A DNA stretch of 64,000 nucleotides from CAYRES01 sp964423425 (lineage in GTDB: Bacteria > Actinomycetota > Thermoleophilia > RBG-16-64-13). The notes under the pieces were generated by a model. It worked only from the letters and a program-made list of their open reading frames with translations. It was not told the DNA's origin and did no database searches. Where the stretch lies: contig CAYRES010000004.1 in NCBI GenBank assembly GCA_964423425.1, positions 159,010 to 223,009 on the forward strand, read 5' to 3'. The position numbers and the translations under genes were made by a program. The stretch's first letter is position 1. The number at the start of each line of letters is the position of its first letter. Of the stretch, positions 32,388-40,939 are shown piece after piece.

Positions 32388-34121
32388 ATGCGCATAGTGC
32401 TCGCCCAGATCAACTCCGTGGTGGGGGACCTTGCCGGCAACGCTCGCCACATCTCCTCGTGCGTCGAAGCGGCCGCGCGTGCGGACGCAGACCTTGTGGT
32501 CTTCCCTGAGCTGGCCGTATCGGGCTATCCACCCGAAGATCTGCTCCTGAAAAGACATTTCGTGAGGCGCTGCTACCACTCGCTCCTTGAGATCGCGACG
32601 GCGTGCCTTGACATCGTGGCGGTGGTCGGGGTCCCACTTCAGGATGGAGAAGTGGTCTTCAACGCGGCGGCGGTGCTGGCCGGGGGTAGGGTGCAGGCGG
32701 TGCATCGTAAGATCTGGTTGCCCAACTACGCGGTGTTCGACGAGAAGCGCTACTTTGCCGAAGGTCGTGACGTCTTGGTGCTTCGCCTCCCCCGGGGGCG
32801 GGTGGGCGTGAACGTGTGTGAAGACATCTGGCACGCGGCGGGGCCAAGCGAGGAGGCGGTGCTGAGTGGGGGGGCGCAGATGGTGGTCAACATCTCCATG
32901 TCGCCCTACCACGTGGGCAAGGTCGGGGGGCGGGAAGCGATGCTGTCGGAGCGGGCGGTGGACTGCGGGGCCTGGATCGTGTACCTGAACGGTGTGGGCG
33001 GGCAGGACGAGCTGGTGTTCGACGGTCACTCCGCCGTGGTGTCTCCGCATGGAGTTGTGGTAGCCAGGGCGCCTCAGTTCGAGGAAGCGCTCCTCGTGCA
33101 CGATCTCCCCCTCGACGCGCCGCGTCCGGCCCCGGCTGCCGGTCTCGCTCCCGGTTTCTGGCCGGTGAACGAGGTGCAGATCACGGGGCCGACATACTGT
33201 CCCAACTGCATGGGGACGGCGCCTGCCGGCGCGCTGCGGGTGCGGAGCGTGGACCTTGAACCTCGGCTCGCTGAGGAAGAGGAGGTGTACCGCGCGCTCG
33301 TTCTCGGTGTGCGCGACTACGTGGAGAAGAACGGCTTTGCCCGGGTGGTGATCGGCCTGAGCGGAGGCATCGATTCGGCGCTGGTGGCCGCCATAGCCGT
33401 GGATGCTCTGGGGCCGGCCCGTGTTGTCGGGGTTTCCATGCCGTCCCGGTATTCGTCCACGGCGACGCAGGACGACGCCCGGATGCTCGCAGAGAACCTG
33501 GGCATCGAGTTCCACGAGATAGCTATCGAGGCTGTGTTCGCGGCCTATCTATCTGCACTGGAATCGGTTCTCGAGGGGCGCGAACCCGACGCCACGGAAG
33601 AGAACATCCAGGCCCGCATCCGGGGCAATTACCTGATGGCGCTGTCGAACAAGTTCGGCTATCTGGTACTCACCACCGGTAACAAGAGTGAGGTGGCTGT
33701 GGGGTATGCCACACTCTACGGCGACATGGCGGGAGGGTTCGCCGCCGTCAAGGACGTTCCCAAGACTATGGTGTATGCTCTGTCACGCTATCGGAACCGG
33801 GTAGGTTCGGGAGACGGGCCTATCCCGCCTTCCACCATCGAGCGGCCTCCTTCGGCGGAGCTCAGGCACGGCCAGCTCGATCAGGACTATCTTCCCCCGT
33901 ACGACCTTCTTGATCGCATCATCGAAGCGTACGTGGTGCGTGACGAGAGCGTTGAGGAGATGGTTGAAGCGGGGCTGGACCGCAAGGAGGTGGAACGCGT
34001 GGTGGCGATGGTCGATGGCAATGAGTACAAACGCCGTCAGGCGGCTCCCGGTGTTCGCATCACGCCCAAGGCCTTCGGCAAGGACCGGCGCCTGCCCATC
34101 ACGAACCGGTTCAGAGGGTAG
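32388..34121 (+). CDS. nadE: Glutamine-dependent NAD+ synthetase
   Basis: 577 aa. The N-terminal nitrilase-type glutaminase (1-~270) has the triad Glu in FPELAVSGYPPEDLL, Lys in HRKIWLPNY and Cys in VNVCEDIWH. The C-terminal synthetase has the P-loop VIGLSGGIDSALVAA and LTTGNKSEVAVGYATLYGD. It amidates nicotinic acid adenine dinucleotide using glutamine. ATG start 7 bases after manB; it appears to be read with the following metX-metW genes. Confidence 0.95.
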   Translation: MRIVLAQINSVVGDLAGNARHISSCVEAAARADADLVVFPELAVSGYPPEDLLLKRHFVRRCYHSLLEIATACLDIVAVVGVPLQDGEVVFNAAAVLAGGRVQAVHRKIWLPNYAVFDEKRYFAEGRDVLVLRLPRGRVGVNVCEDIWHAAGPSEEAVLSGGAQMVVNISMSPYHVGKVGGREAMLSERAVDCGAWIVYLNGVGGQDELVFDGHSAVVSPHGVVVARAPQFEEALLVHDLPLDAPRPAPAAGLAPGFWPVNEVQITGPTYCPNCMGTAPAGALRVRSVDLEPRLAEEEEVYRALVLGVRDYVEKNGFARVVIGLSGGIDSALVAAIAVDALGPARVVGVSMPSRYSSTATQDDARMLAENLGIEFHEIAIEAVFAAYLSALESVLEGREPDATEENIQARIRGNYLMALSNKFGYLVLTTGNKSEVAVGYATLYGDMAGGFAAVKDVPKTMVYALSRYRNRVGSGDGPIPPSTIERPPSAELRHGQLDQDYLPPYDLLDRIIEAYVVRDESVEEMVEAGLDRKEVERVVAMVDGNEYKRRQAAPGVRITPKAFGKDRRLPITNRFRG

Positions 34122-34127
34122 GCTTCC

Positions 34128-35300
34128 ATGAGCGATTACAGCATCGACGCGCAGGTATCTGAGAGCTCTGTGGGGATGGTGGAGACCAAGTTCGCCCGTT
34201 TCGAGTCTCTCCCCCTCGACTCCGGTCTGATGCTGTCGCCCGTGACGCTGGCCTACGAGACCTACGGAGAGTTGAACGCCGAACGCACCAACGCGGTCTT
34301 GGTGCTTCATGCGCTTTCGGGCGACGCCCACGCGGCCGGTTACCTGCCGGGCGAGGTGCGTCCGGGCTGGTGGGACATCCTCATCGGCCCCGGCCGGGCT
34401 TTCGATACCGACAAGTACTTCGTGGTCTGCTCGAACGTCATCGGAGGGTGCAAGGGCAGCAGCGGCCCCTCCAGCATCAACCTGGACACCAACACTCCCT
34501 ACGGCCTGCACTTCCCGGTGGTGACTGTGCCCGACATGGTGCGGGCTCAGAAGATGTTGGTCGACCACCTGGGCATCGCGCGCCTGCTGGCGGTGTGCGG
34601 AGGCTCGATGGGGGGCATGCAATCACTCGAGTGGGTCGTCTCCTACCCCGAGATGGTGACGTCGTGCATTCCCATTGCCGCCACCCACCGGCATTCTCCC
34701 ATGCAGATCGCCTTCAACGAGGTGGGCCGGCAGGCCATCATGAAGGATCCGCGCTGGCGGGAAGGCGACTACTACGATGTCGAACCTCCCGACTCCGGGC
34801 TCGCCGTTGCCCGCATGATCGGGCACGTGACCTATCTCTCCGACGAATCGATGCATACCAAGTTCGGTCGTCGCCTGCAGGACCGCATAGCCTACGGCTA
34901 CGATTTCTTCACCCGCGACTTCGAGGTGGAGAGTTACCTCCAGCACCAGGGTGAGGTATTCACCAAGAGGTTCGACGCCAACACCTATCTCTACATCACC
35001 AAGGCGCTCGACTACTTCGACTTGGCCAACGGTCACGGCAGCCTCGTGGAGGCCTTCGCCGAGGTGCAGCCCGACACTCGTTTTCTCGTGATAGCATTCT
35101 CGAGCGATTGGCTGTACCCTGCCTACCAATCCAAAGAGATCGTGAGGGCGCTTCGCTCCAACATGCTCGACTGCACCTTTGTGGAGATACATTCATCCTT
35201 TGGCCACGATTCCTTCCTGATCGAAGTCGGCCAGCAGACCCATCTCATCAAGAACTTCCTCGAGGTGACGGCGCGGGTGGGAGGGGTGAAGATTGGCTAG
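34128..35300 (+). CDS. metX: Homoserine O-acyltransferase (MetX family)
   Basis: 390 aa alpha/beta-hydrolase. The nucleophile elbow is CGGSMGGMQSLEW; the C-terminal Asp is in FSSDWLYP and the His in SSFGHDSFLIE. IGGCKGSSGPSSIN is the conserved MetX loop. It activates homoserine for methionine synthesis. Acetyl-CoA is the usual donor for this family, but some MetX proteins use succinyl-CoA, and I cannot tell which from the sequence alone. The stop overlaps the metW start by 8 bases. Confidence 0.92.
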   Translation: MSDYSIDAQVSESSVGMVETKFARFESLPLDSGLMLSPVTLAYETYGELNAERTNAVLVLHALSGDAHAAGYLPGEVRPGWWDILIGPGRAFDTDKYFVVCSNVIGGCKGSSGPSSINLDTNTPYGLHFPVVTVPDMVRAQKMLVDHLGIARLLAVCGGSMGGMQSLEWVVSYPEMVTSCIPIAATHRHSPMQIAFNEVGRQAIMKDPRWREGDYYDVEPPDSGLAVARMIGHVTYLSDESMHTKFGRRLQDRIAYGYDFFTRDFEVESYLQHQGEVFTKRFDANTYLYITKALDYFDLANGHGSLVEAFAEVQPDTRFLVIAFSSDWLYPAYQSKEIVRALRSNMLDCTFVEIHSSFGHDSFLIEVGQQTHLIKNFLEVTARVGGVKIG

Positions 35301-35922
35301 CACCATCGCCCGGGCGCCCACCGGCGAGCGTCTCGACCACCTCTTCATCGTCGACACGGTGGAACCCGGTTCCCGGGTTCTCGACTTGGGCTGCGGCCGT
35401 GGCGTGCTGCTCAAGCTCTTGGTCGACCGCAAGAACGTGCGAGGCACCGGCGTGGAGATCGCGGAGGAGAGGGTGTATGAGGCGGTGGCGCAGGGGCTCT
35501 CCGTGTACCACGGAGACATCGACGAGGGTTTGTCGGACTATCCGGCTGGCATGTTCGACTATGTGATCATCAGCCAGACGCTGCAACAGGCCCGGCGCAC
35601 CGTATTCGTGATGGAGGAGGTCTTGCGGGTGGGCAGACGCATCGTGGTGAGTCTGCCGAACTTCGCTCACTGGAAGGCTCGTGCCCAGCTGCTCGTGCGG
35701 GGGCGTGCTCCGGTCACGAAGGCGTTGCCCTACGAGTGGTACGATACACCGAACATCCACAGTGTGAGCATCAAAGACTTCCGTCACTTTGCTCGCGAGC
35801 ACCACATGCGAATTGTGCGTGACTTCTACCTCGGCGCCTCGGGAGAGATTCGTATCTGGCCCAATCTTCGGGCCGAGAATGCGGTGTTTGTGGTGGAACG
35901 GGTGGCCTCCCAGCGCGGGTAA
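35293..35922 (+). CDS. metW: MetW, methionine-biosynthesis methyltransferase-fold protein
   Basis: 209 aa, TTG start inside the end of metX with GGAGGGG 7 bases upstream. The SAM-binding-like fold has VLDLGCGRGVLLKLL. Typical MetW segments are DYVIISQTLQQAR, SLPNFAHWKAR and PYEWYDTPNIHSVSIKDF. MetW pairs with MetX in many bacteria and is needed for full homoserine acyltransferase function in some of them. Here translational coupling supports the same partnership. Confidence 0.92.
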   Translation: MASTIARAPTGERLDHLFIVDTVEPGSRVLDLGCGRGVLLKLLVDRKNVRGTGVEIAEERVYEAVAQGLSVYHGDIDEGLSDYPAGMFDYVIISQTLQQARRTVFVMEEVLRVGRRIVVSLPNFAHWKARAQLLVRGRAPVTKALPYEWYDTPNIHSVSIKDFRHFAREHHMRIVRDFYLGASGEIRIWPNLRAENAVFVVERVASQRG

Positions 35923-35982
35923 GCTGTCTCTCGGGGCGCGGAGGGCGCCGCCTTCGGCTACAATGGATGAGAAGAACGGCCG

Positions 35983-36056
35983 GGGCCCATAGCTCAGTTG
36001 GTTAGAGCAGCCGACTCATAATCGGCCGGTCGCAGGTTCGAGTCCTGCTGGGCCCA
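35983..36056 (+). tRNA. tRNA with CAT anticodon (probably tRNA-Ile2, alternatively elongator Met)
   Basis: 74 nt. The acceptor GGGCCCA pairs with TGGGCCC, and the discriminator is A. The anticodon loop is CTCATAA. The stem and variable region (CCGACTCATAATCGG, then CCGGTCGCAGG) look more like bacterial tRNA-Ile2, whose C34 is modified to lysidine, than elongator tRNA-Met. CCA is not encoded. Confidence 0.9.
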
Positions 36057-36086
36057 TGATCTCACTACGACAGCCAGGAGTAGGAG

Positions 36087-37715
36087 ATGCTGGTCGAGGA
36101 TCTGGAAGGCGTACTGGAAGAACTTGCTCCCACCCATGTGGCCGAATCGTGGGACAACGTGGGCCTACTCGTGGGGCGTCGTGGCAACGAGGTGGAGAGG
36201 GTGCTCGTCGCCCTCGAGCTGACGCCGGAGGTGCTGGTGGAGGCCGTCGCTGAAGGTTTCCACGCCATCGTCACCCATCATCCGCTGCTGTTCAGGCCGC
36301 TGTCGGCCGTGGTGGATGACTCGCGTGTGGGTACTCTGCTCCAGCAGCTCGTCAAGGCGGATATCGCGTTGTTTGCCTGCCATACGAATCTGGACGGGGC
36401 ACGGGGAGGCCTGTGCGACATTGCCGCCGCTGAGCTGGGGCTGGTGGACGCGAAACCCCTTCGGCACGGGTCGGCATCCCAGCGCAAGCTCGTGGGGTTC
36501 GTGCCCCCCGCCTCTCTTGAGCAGGTGAAGGCGGCTGTGTACGAGGCCGGGGCGGGCCGTTTGGGTGCGTATGAGGCGTGCGGCTTCGGTGTTGCAGGCC
36601 GGGGTGAGTTCCGGCCGTTGCCGGGGGCGCATCCGGTGGTGGGGCGGGTCGGGCGTGCCGAAACGGTTGAGGAGGTCCGGTTCGAAACGCTTGTCCCGGA
36701 GTCGCGTGTCGCTGCGGTGGTGCGGGCCTTCGTCGCGGCTCACCCCTACGAGGAGCCCGCCTTCGACGTCTACCCGGTGGAGAACCGACTCGTCTCGGCG
36801 GGTACGGGACGGGTGGGGCGCACCCGTGTCACTCTCTCCCTGGTGTCTTTCGCCGAGACCGTGGCCGAGGCCTTTGGCCTCGACCGGATGCAGTATGCCG
36901 GTGATCCCGACCGTATGGTCGATCGAGTCGCCGTGGTGACCGGGAGCGGCGCCGGGCTCATTGAGTCGGCGGCCGAGGTCGCCGATGTGCTGGTCACGGG
37001 CGACCTCACGCATCACGATGCGGAGAGGGCCCTTGATCGCGGCGTCGCCGTTGTGGCCGTCCCTCACTTCGACATGGAAGCCGTCTCTCTCGGCATATGG
37101 TGCGATCGGCTGGCCGGCAGACTGGAGGAGTACGGCGTCCCCGTGGTGTTTGCCCGCAGCTCCCGCTCCCCCTGGAGGACCGTGTTCAGTCTGGAGGCCG
37201 GCGAGCGCGTGGGTGGGAGCCTAGCACTCTTCGACTTGGAGCATGTGGAGGGCGGTGACGCATCGCCGGGTGCGATGAGGGTGCAGGCGGCGGAGGGCCG
37301 TGAGGAGGCGGAGCCCACCTATCTGTTGCGTGTCGACGGAGGGTCTCGGGGCAATCCTGGGCCCAGCGCCATAGGGGTGGTCCTGGAGGATTCCGAGGGT
37401 GTCGTACTCGAGGAGATCGGGGCACCCATCGGCCAGGCTACAAACAACGTGGCCGAGTATCAGGCACTCATCACCGGATTGGAGACGGCACTCGATCGTG
37501 GGGTCAAGCGAGTGCTCATTCACTCCGATTCGGAACTCGTGGTAAAACAGTTGCGCCATGAGTACAAGGTCAAGAATGCGGATTTGAAGGAGTTGTTCCT
37601 CCAGGTCTCCGGGCTCGTTCACCGCTTCGACCACGTCGAGATACGGCACGTGAGCCGGGAAGAGAACGCTGCTGCTGACAGGCTTGTGAATCTGGCTCTG
37701 GACGGCACCTTGTAG
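36087..37715 (+). CDS. Nif3-family dinuclear-metal protein fused to an RNase HI-like domain
   Basis: 542 aa. Residues 1-~375 form a Nif3/YbgI-type protein: ESWDNVGLLVG, IVTHHPLLFRPL and FACHTNLDGARGG, with the central PII-like insert (YEACGFGVAGRGEFRPLPG, then AAHPYEEPAFDVYPVE). The C-terminal metal ligands are in LVTGDLTHHDAERA. Residues ~410-542 form an RNase H domain with its acidic residues: RVDGGSRGNPGP, NVAEYQALITGL, IHSDSELVVKQL and ENAAADRLVNLA. In many actinobacteria the two are separate neighbours with a zinc-ribbon gene between them; here that gene is absent and the two are joined. ATG start with AGGAG upstream. Confidence 0.88.
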   Translation: MLVEDLEGVLEELAPTHVAESWDNVGLLVGRRGNEVERVLVALELTPEVLVEAVAEGFHAIVTHHPLLFRPLSAVVDDSRVGTLLQQLVKADIALFACHTNLDGARGGLCDIAAAELGLVDAKPLRHGSASQRKLVGFVPPASLEQVKAAVYEAGAGRLGAYEACGFGVAGRGEFRPLPGAHPVVGRVGRAETVEEVRFETLVPESRVAAVVRAFVAAHPYEEPAFDVYPVENRLVSAGTGRVGRTRVTLSLVSFAETVAEAFGLDRMQYAGDPDRMVDRVAVVTGSGAGLIESAAEVADVLVTGDLTHHDAERALDRGVAVVAVPHFDMEAVSLGIWCDRLAGRLEEYGVPVVFARSSRSPWRTVFSLEAGERVGGSLALFDLEHVEGGDASPGAMRVQAAEGREEAEPTYLLRVDGGSRGNPGPSAIGVVLEDSEGVVLEEIGAPIGQATNNVAEYQALITGLETALDRGVKRVLIHSDSELVVKQLRHEYKVKNADLKELFLQVSGLVHRFDHVEIRHVSREENAAADRLVNLALDGTL

Positions 37716-37721
37716 GGAAGG

Positions 37722-37727
37722 TATAAT
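37722..37727 (+). promoter_or_regulatory. -10 element upstream of tRNA-Gly/tRNA-Cys
   Basis: A perfect TATAAT at 37722-37727, just after the Nif3-RNase H stop and about 48 bases before tRNA-Gly. The matching -35 (TGGACG at 37699, spacer 17) is weak. Confidence 0.5.
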
Positions 37728-37775
37728 CCTTCGCGCCGAGGCGGAGGTTGGTCCGTGGTTCGGCAGGGGTTACGT

Positions 37776-37849
37776 GCGGATGTAGCTCAGTTGGCTAGAG
37801 CGTCTGCTTGCCATGCAGAAGGTCGAGGGTTCGAATCCCTTCATCCGCT
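37776..37849 (+). tRNA. tRNA-Gly (anticodon GCC)
   Basis: 74 nt. The acceptor GCGGATG pairs with CATCCGC, and the discriminator is T. The anticodon loop TTGCCAT gives GCC. Confidence 0.96.
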
Positions 37850-37867
37850 CTTCCAAGATTCAGCTGC

Positions 37868-37893
37868 CGGGGCCTTTGGCCCCGTTGGTTTTT
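37868..37893 (+). terminator. Intrinsic terminator between tRNA-Gly and tRNA-Cys
   Basis: A 7-bp GC stem (CGGGGCC/GGCCCCG) with a TTT loop, followed by a T-rich tail ending in TTTTT at 37889-37893. It ends just 3 bases before tRNA-Cys, so it may reduce read-through or be an RNA-processing hairpin. Confidence 0.6.
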
Positions 37894-37896
37894 CGG

Positions 37897-37968
37897 GGCG
37901 CCGTGGCCGAGTGGCTGAGGCACGGGTCTGCAAAACCCGATACACCGGTTCGATTCCGGTCGGCGCCT
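37897..37968 (+). tRNA. tRNA-Cys (anticodon GCA)
   Basis: 72 nt. The acceptor GGCGCCG pairs with CGGCGCC, and the discriminator is T as usual for tRNA-Cys. The anticodon loop CTGCAAA gives GCA. CCA is not encoded. Confidence 0.96.
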
Positions 37969-37985
37969 TCCCTTTTGCGCCTCAG

Positions 37986-38008
37986 ACGTGCCGCCATGGG
38001 CGGCACGT
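37986..38008 (+). terminator. Hairpin after tRNA-Cys
   Basis: A 10-bp perfect stem ACGTGCCGCC/GGCGGCACGT with an ATG loop. It lacks a T-tract and could terminate or process the tRNA transcript. Confidence 0.5.
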
Positions 38009-38074
38009 GCCATCTACATGCTGCCCGTCCCATGAGGCGTGTCCGTAACGGGGGGGATTGTGCGCCTGAGGCCA

Positions 38075-38103
38075 TTACCAACCGATGAGGTTCCGGGTAG
38101 AAT
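38075..38103 (+). promoter_or_regulatory. Promoter of the SLH/L,D-transpeptidase gene
   Basis: TTACCA (38075) - 17 bases - TAGAAT (38098). The predicted start near 38110 rules out the ATG at 38085 and supports the GTG at 38151. Confidence 0.55.
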
Positions 38104-38150
38104 TCCCTGAGCGATCAGCCGGCACATCACCACACAGAGGAGCAGCTTCC

Positions 38151-39479
38151 GTGCGATTCGCGCCTTCTGGCTTTCGTATGATGATCGAGGTTGTTCGCCA
38201 AAACAGGCACGGCCGGCTTGTGGCACTCTTGTTCGTGGCTACCATGTGCGGCGCGCTGCTGTTGTCCGCACCCGATCCCGCTCGAGCCGCTTCCTTCAGT
38301 GACGTCGGCGCCGGCGACTGGTTCTACCAGGCGGTCGGTGAACTCTCCGATGCCGGAGTCATCAACGGCTTCTCCGACGGCACCTTCCGTCCTTACCAGA
38401 CGGTGACCCGGGCTCAGTTCGCGGCCATGGTGGCGCGAGCGCTCGCTGTTCCGGCCGGTTCCGCGGTCCCGTTCACCGACGTGTACTCGAGCGACTGGTT
38501 CTTCGGGGCGGTAAGTGGGCTGCACAACCTCGGTCTCGTGTCCGGTACCAGCGCCACGACGTTCTCACCTCAAGGTGCTATGGAGCGCCAGCAGGCGGCT
38601 TCTCTCATCATCAGGAGTGTGGGCTATCGTCTGCAGCAGGAGCCCATCGAAGGCCTCGGCCTCGACCTTGCGGAAGAAGAGACGGCGGCTTGGCTGCAAG
38701 GATTCAAAGACCGGAGTTTCATTGCCCCAGTGCACCGGCCTGCGGTTGCCAACGCTTTTAGGCTGAACATCGTGAGTGGATATGAGGATGAGCGATTCTA
38801 CCCCATCATCACTCTCACTCGAGCCCAGGCGGCGGGCATCATCCACCAGGGCCTCTATCGCTCCCTCGTCGTCCGGGGGGCGCCCCCGGAGCCGGTTTCC
38901 GCGGAGGAGAGCTACCCCTCGCAGCGGGTTGGCTCCACCGGCCCGCTGGTGTCGATGCTCGAGACCAAACTGGCCGCTCTCGGCTATCAGCCGGGAGTCG
39001 TTGACGGCGTGTTCGATCAGAAGACCCGAGAGGCCGTGATCGCTTTCCAGAAGGTGGAGAGGCTCTCTCGCGACGGGGTTGCCGGTGCCGAGGTATGGAA
39101 CAGGCTGAGTTCCGCCCGCCGCCCGGTGCCGCGGGCATCGAGAGCCGGCGCCCGCATCGAGATCGATCTCACCAGGCAGGTGCTCTTCTACATCGAGGAC
39201 GGCACGGTGACGCGCATCTATCCGGTTTCCTCGGGCAGGTCGGGCCGGCTCACGCCGACGGGCAGCTATTCCGTCGTCAGGAAGATCCCCGGCTGGCGCG
39301 AGAGTTACCTGGGCTTCCTGTATAAGCCCGCATACTTCTACGGTGGCTATGCCGTGCACGGCTCCCACTCGGTACCGACATACCCGGCGAGTTCAGGGTG
39401 CGTGAGGGTATCGACGTGGACCATGGACGTGCTGTACCCGCTGCTACCCATCGGCACGCGCGTCAACATCTACTACTAG
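38151..39479 (+). CDS. Secreted SLH-domain L,D-transpeptidase
   Basis: 442 aa from GTG 38151 (GAGGAG 8 bases upstream). A signal peptide (LVALLFVATMCGALLLSA, ending near ARA) is followed by three SLH-like modules (FSDVGAGDWFYQAVGEL; FTDVYSSDWFFGAVSGL; FKDRSFIAPVHRPAVANAF). A peptidoglycan-binding domain comes next (SMLETKLAALGYQPGVVDG). The C-terminal YkuD domain has the active site HGSHSVPTYPASSGCVRVS. SLH domains normally hold proteins to secondary cell-wall polymers; YkuD domains make or edit 3-3 peptidoglycan cross-links. The protein is probably a wall-anchored cross-linking enzyme. Confidence 0.9.
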   Translation: MRFAPSGFRMMIEVVRQNRHGRLVALLFVATMCGALLLSAPDPARAASFSDVGAGDWFYQAVGELSDAGVINGFSDGTFRPYQTVTRAQFAAMVARALAVPAGSAVPFTDVYSSDWFFGAVSGLHNLGLVSGTSATTFSPQGAMERQQAASLIIRSVGYRLQQEPIEGLGLDLAEEETAAWLQGFKDRSFIAPVHRPAVANAFRLNIVSGYEDERFYPIITLTRAQAAGIIHQGLYRSLVVRGAPPEPVSAEESYPSQRVGSTGPLVSMLETKLAALGYQPGVVDGVFDQKTREAVIAFQKVERLSRDGVAGAEVWNRLSSARRPVPRASRAGARIEIDLTRQVLFYIEDGTVTRIYPVSSGRSGRLTPTGSYSVVRKIPGWRESYLGFLYKPAYFYGGYAVHGSHSVPTYPASSGCVRVSTWTMDVLYPLLPIGTRVNIYY

Positions 39480-39640
39480 CCCGCAGCTCCGACCCACGGT
39501 CGTATGCCCCAGCCGTAGCTCCTGCCCGAGGTCACGGCCCAGGGTTACGCACCTGAGCCGCTGAGTGTCTCGTACTTGGCCGGGTCTCTCCGGCGCGGGG
39601 GACCGCGGTAGGCCGTTGTGGACACCTGCCGCCGGCTCTA

Positions 39641-39669
39641 TTGATAGTCCGGGATTGTGCGGGTATCAT
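39641..39669 (+). promoter_or_regulatory. Promoter for tRNA-Val
   Basis: TTGATA (39641) - 17 bases - TATCAT (39664), about 15 bases upstream of the tRNA-Val gene. It is close to consensus. The rest of 39480-39683 shows no coding signal. Confidence 0.7.
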
Positions 39670-39683
39670 ACGGGCACCTCAGT

Positions 39684-39758
39684 GGGCGCTTAGCTCAGGG
39701 GGAGAGCGCTTCCTTGACGCGGAAGAGGCCATAGGTTCAAATCCTATAGCGCCCACCA
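39684..39758 (+). tRNA. tRNA-Val (anticodon GAC), CCA apparently encoded
   Basis: The acceptor GGGCGCT pairs with AGCGCCC, and the discriminator is A39755. The anticodon loop TTGACGC gives GAC. The bases after the discriminator are CCA (39756-39758). None of the other five tRNAs here encodes CCA, so this could be chance. Confidence 0.95.
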
Positions 39759-39771
39759 TTGTGGCACTCGG

Positions 39772-39814
39772 TCCCCCCAAGACGTACTTCTCGTCTTGGG
39801 GGGATTCTTGTTGT
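39772..39814 (+). terminator. Intrinsic terminator after tRNA-Val
   Basis: A 13-bp stem (TCCCCCCAAGACG at 39772 with its complement ending 39804) and a 7-base loop, followed by the T-rich tail TTCTTGTTGT. Confidence 0.75.
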
Positions 39815-39895
39815 CTGTCCTGCGCGCGAAGGCATTGTATGCTTGTGAGCTGAGTGACTCAAATGGACGGCGGGCGGAACAAGGAGCACCGGGCT

Positions 39896-40876
39896 GTGCG
39901 CATCGTGAAGTCGACTCTCTGGGAACGGCTCTGGGGGCACCTCGGCGTCCCCCTGAGAGGACTGAGGGCACTGGTGCGCTTCCTCTACGAGACGGGGGAT
40001 ACGTACGGGCGCAACCAGAACGGTCCTCGGGCTGCTTCTCTCGCTTTCTTCGGTTTTCTGTCGCTCTTCCCCCTCTTGCTTCTGTTGGTGGCGACGGCCA
40101 GCATCTGGATCGACGACGTGGAGGCGCGCAACCGGGTGCTCGAGCAGCTGTCGGCATATCTTCTTCCGGCGGCGGTCGATCTGGTCCGAGACAATCTGGA
40201 AACGGTCCTGCGCATCCGTGGCACCGTGACTCTGGTGGCAGGGGTGGGCCTCTTGTACTCAGCGTCGGGGTTCTTTGCCTCTCTTGCCGGCGGGCTCGAT
40301 CGCATATGGGTGGAGGAGAGCGGCCGGCGCTTCTATACCCATCGCCTTCTTGCGTTTCTACTGGTGGTGGGTGTCATCGTGGCTTTTGCCCTGACCTCCG
40401 TTCTGAATGCCGCCTTGGGTATACTGCCGGCCTTGATTGAGGAGGTAGTTCCTGGTGTGGCGGCGTTTCTCGCAGCAGTGTGGCAGTACGTCGTGAGGGC
40501 GGTGCTCCTCATGCTCGACATAGGGATGATAGCGGTGTTGTACCGCATGGTCCCCTCAGAGAGACCTCCCTGGAGGGACGTGCTCCCGGCGGCCGCCTTG
40601 GCGGCGGTGGGGCTCAACGTCTTGAAGTGGGGCTTCTCTCTGTATATAGCCCAGTTCGCCCGGTACGGATTCGTGTACGGTACCCTGTCGACCATCGTGG
40701 TGCTGCTGTTGTGGGTGTACTTCAGCGCCATCGTCTTCCTCTTCTGTGCCGAGTTGGGTGCGTCCTTCATGAGGCGCTCACGGGTGGACTCCTCGTCGGC
40801 GCCCGCAGCCTGCGCGGGTGGGTCGCCGGCGGCGGGCGGCACCGACGAGGAGAGGCGCGCGGGCCTCTGGGAGTAG
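39896..40876 (+). CDS. YihY/BrkB-family inner-membrane protein
   Basis: 326 aa from GTG 39896, chosen because AAGGAG lies 9 bases upstream; the frame is also open from GTG 39854. Six membrane segments are visible, including LAFFGFLSLFPLLLLLVATAS, a helix near LVAGVGLLYSASGFFASL, and a C-terminal FVYGTLSTIVVLLLWVYFSAIVFL. These segments, especially SLAFFGFLSLFPLLL and YGTLSTIVVLLLWVY, are typical of the YihY (formerly 'RNase BN') family. Its molecular role is not established. It is a single gene, followed by the thrS promoter region. Confidence 0.82.
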   Translation: MRIVKSTLWERLWGHLGVPLRGLRALVRFLYETGDTYGRNQNGPRAASLAFFGFLSLFPLLLLLVATASIWIDDVEARNRVLEQLSAYLLPAAVDLVRDNLETVLRIRGTVTLVAGVGLLYSASGFFASLAGGLDRIWVEESGRRFYTHRLLAFLLVVGVIVAFALTSVLNAALGILPALIEEVVPGVAAFLAAVWQYVVRAVLLMLDIGMIAVLYRMVPSERPPWRDVLPAAALAAVGLNVLKWGFSLYIAQFARYGFVYGTLSTIVVLLLWVYFSAIVFLFCAELGASFMRRSRVDSSSAPAACAGGSPAAGGTDEERRAGLWE

Positions 40877-40893
40877 CAGGCGCCTGCTATACT
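40874..40893 (+). promoter_or_regulatory. thrS extended -10 with overlapping palindrome
   Basis: TGC-TATACT (40885-40893) fits an extended -10 promoter. A perfect 16-bp palindrome TAGCAGGCGCCTGCTA (40874-40889) overlaps it and could be an operator. No -35 is clear, and no T-box leader fits in the short 5' region. Confidence 0.5.
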
Positions 40894-40939
40894 GAGGTGC
40901 CGTTCTTCCATATGTAGCACAGTGTCTGTGAGGTCTTCC

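Noticed and set aside
40877..40939. T-box riboswitch upstream of thrS (also considered for pheS and tyrS)
   Set aside because: Leaders are too short and no T-box core motif or specifier stem is visible.
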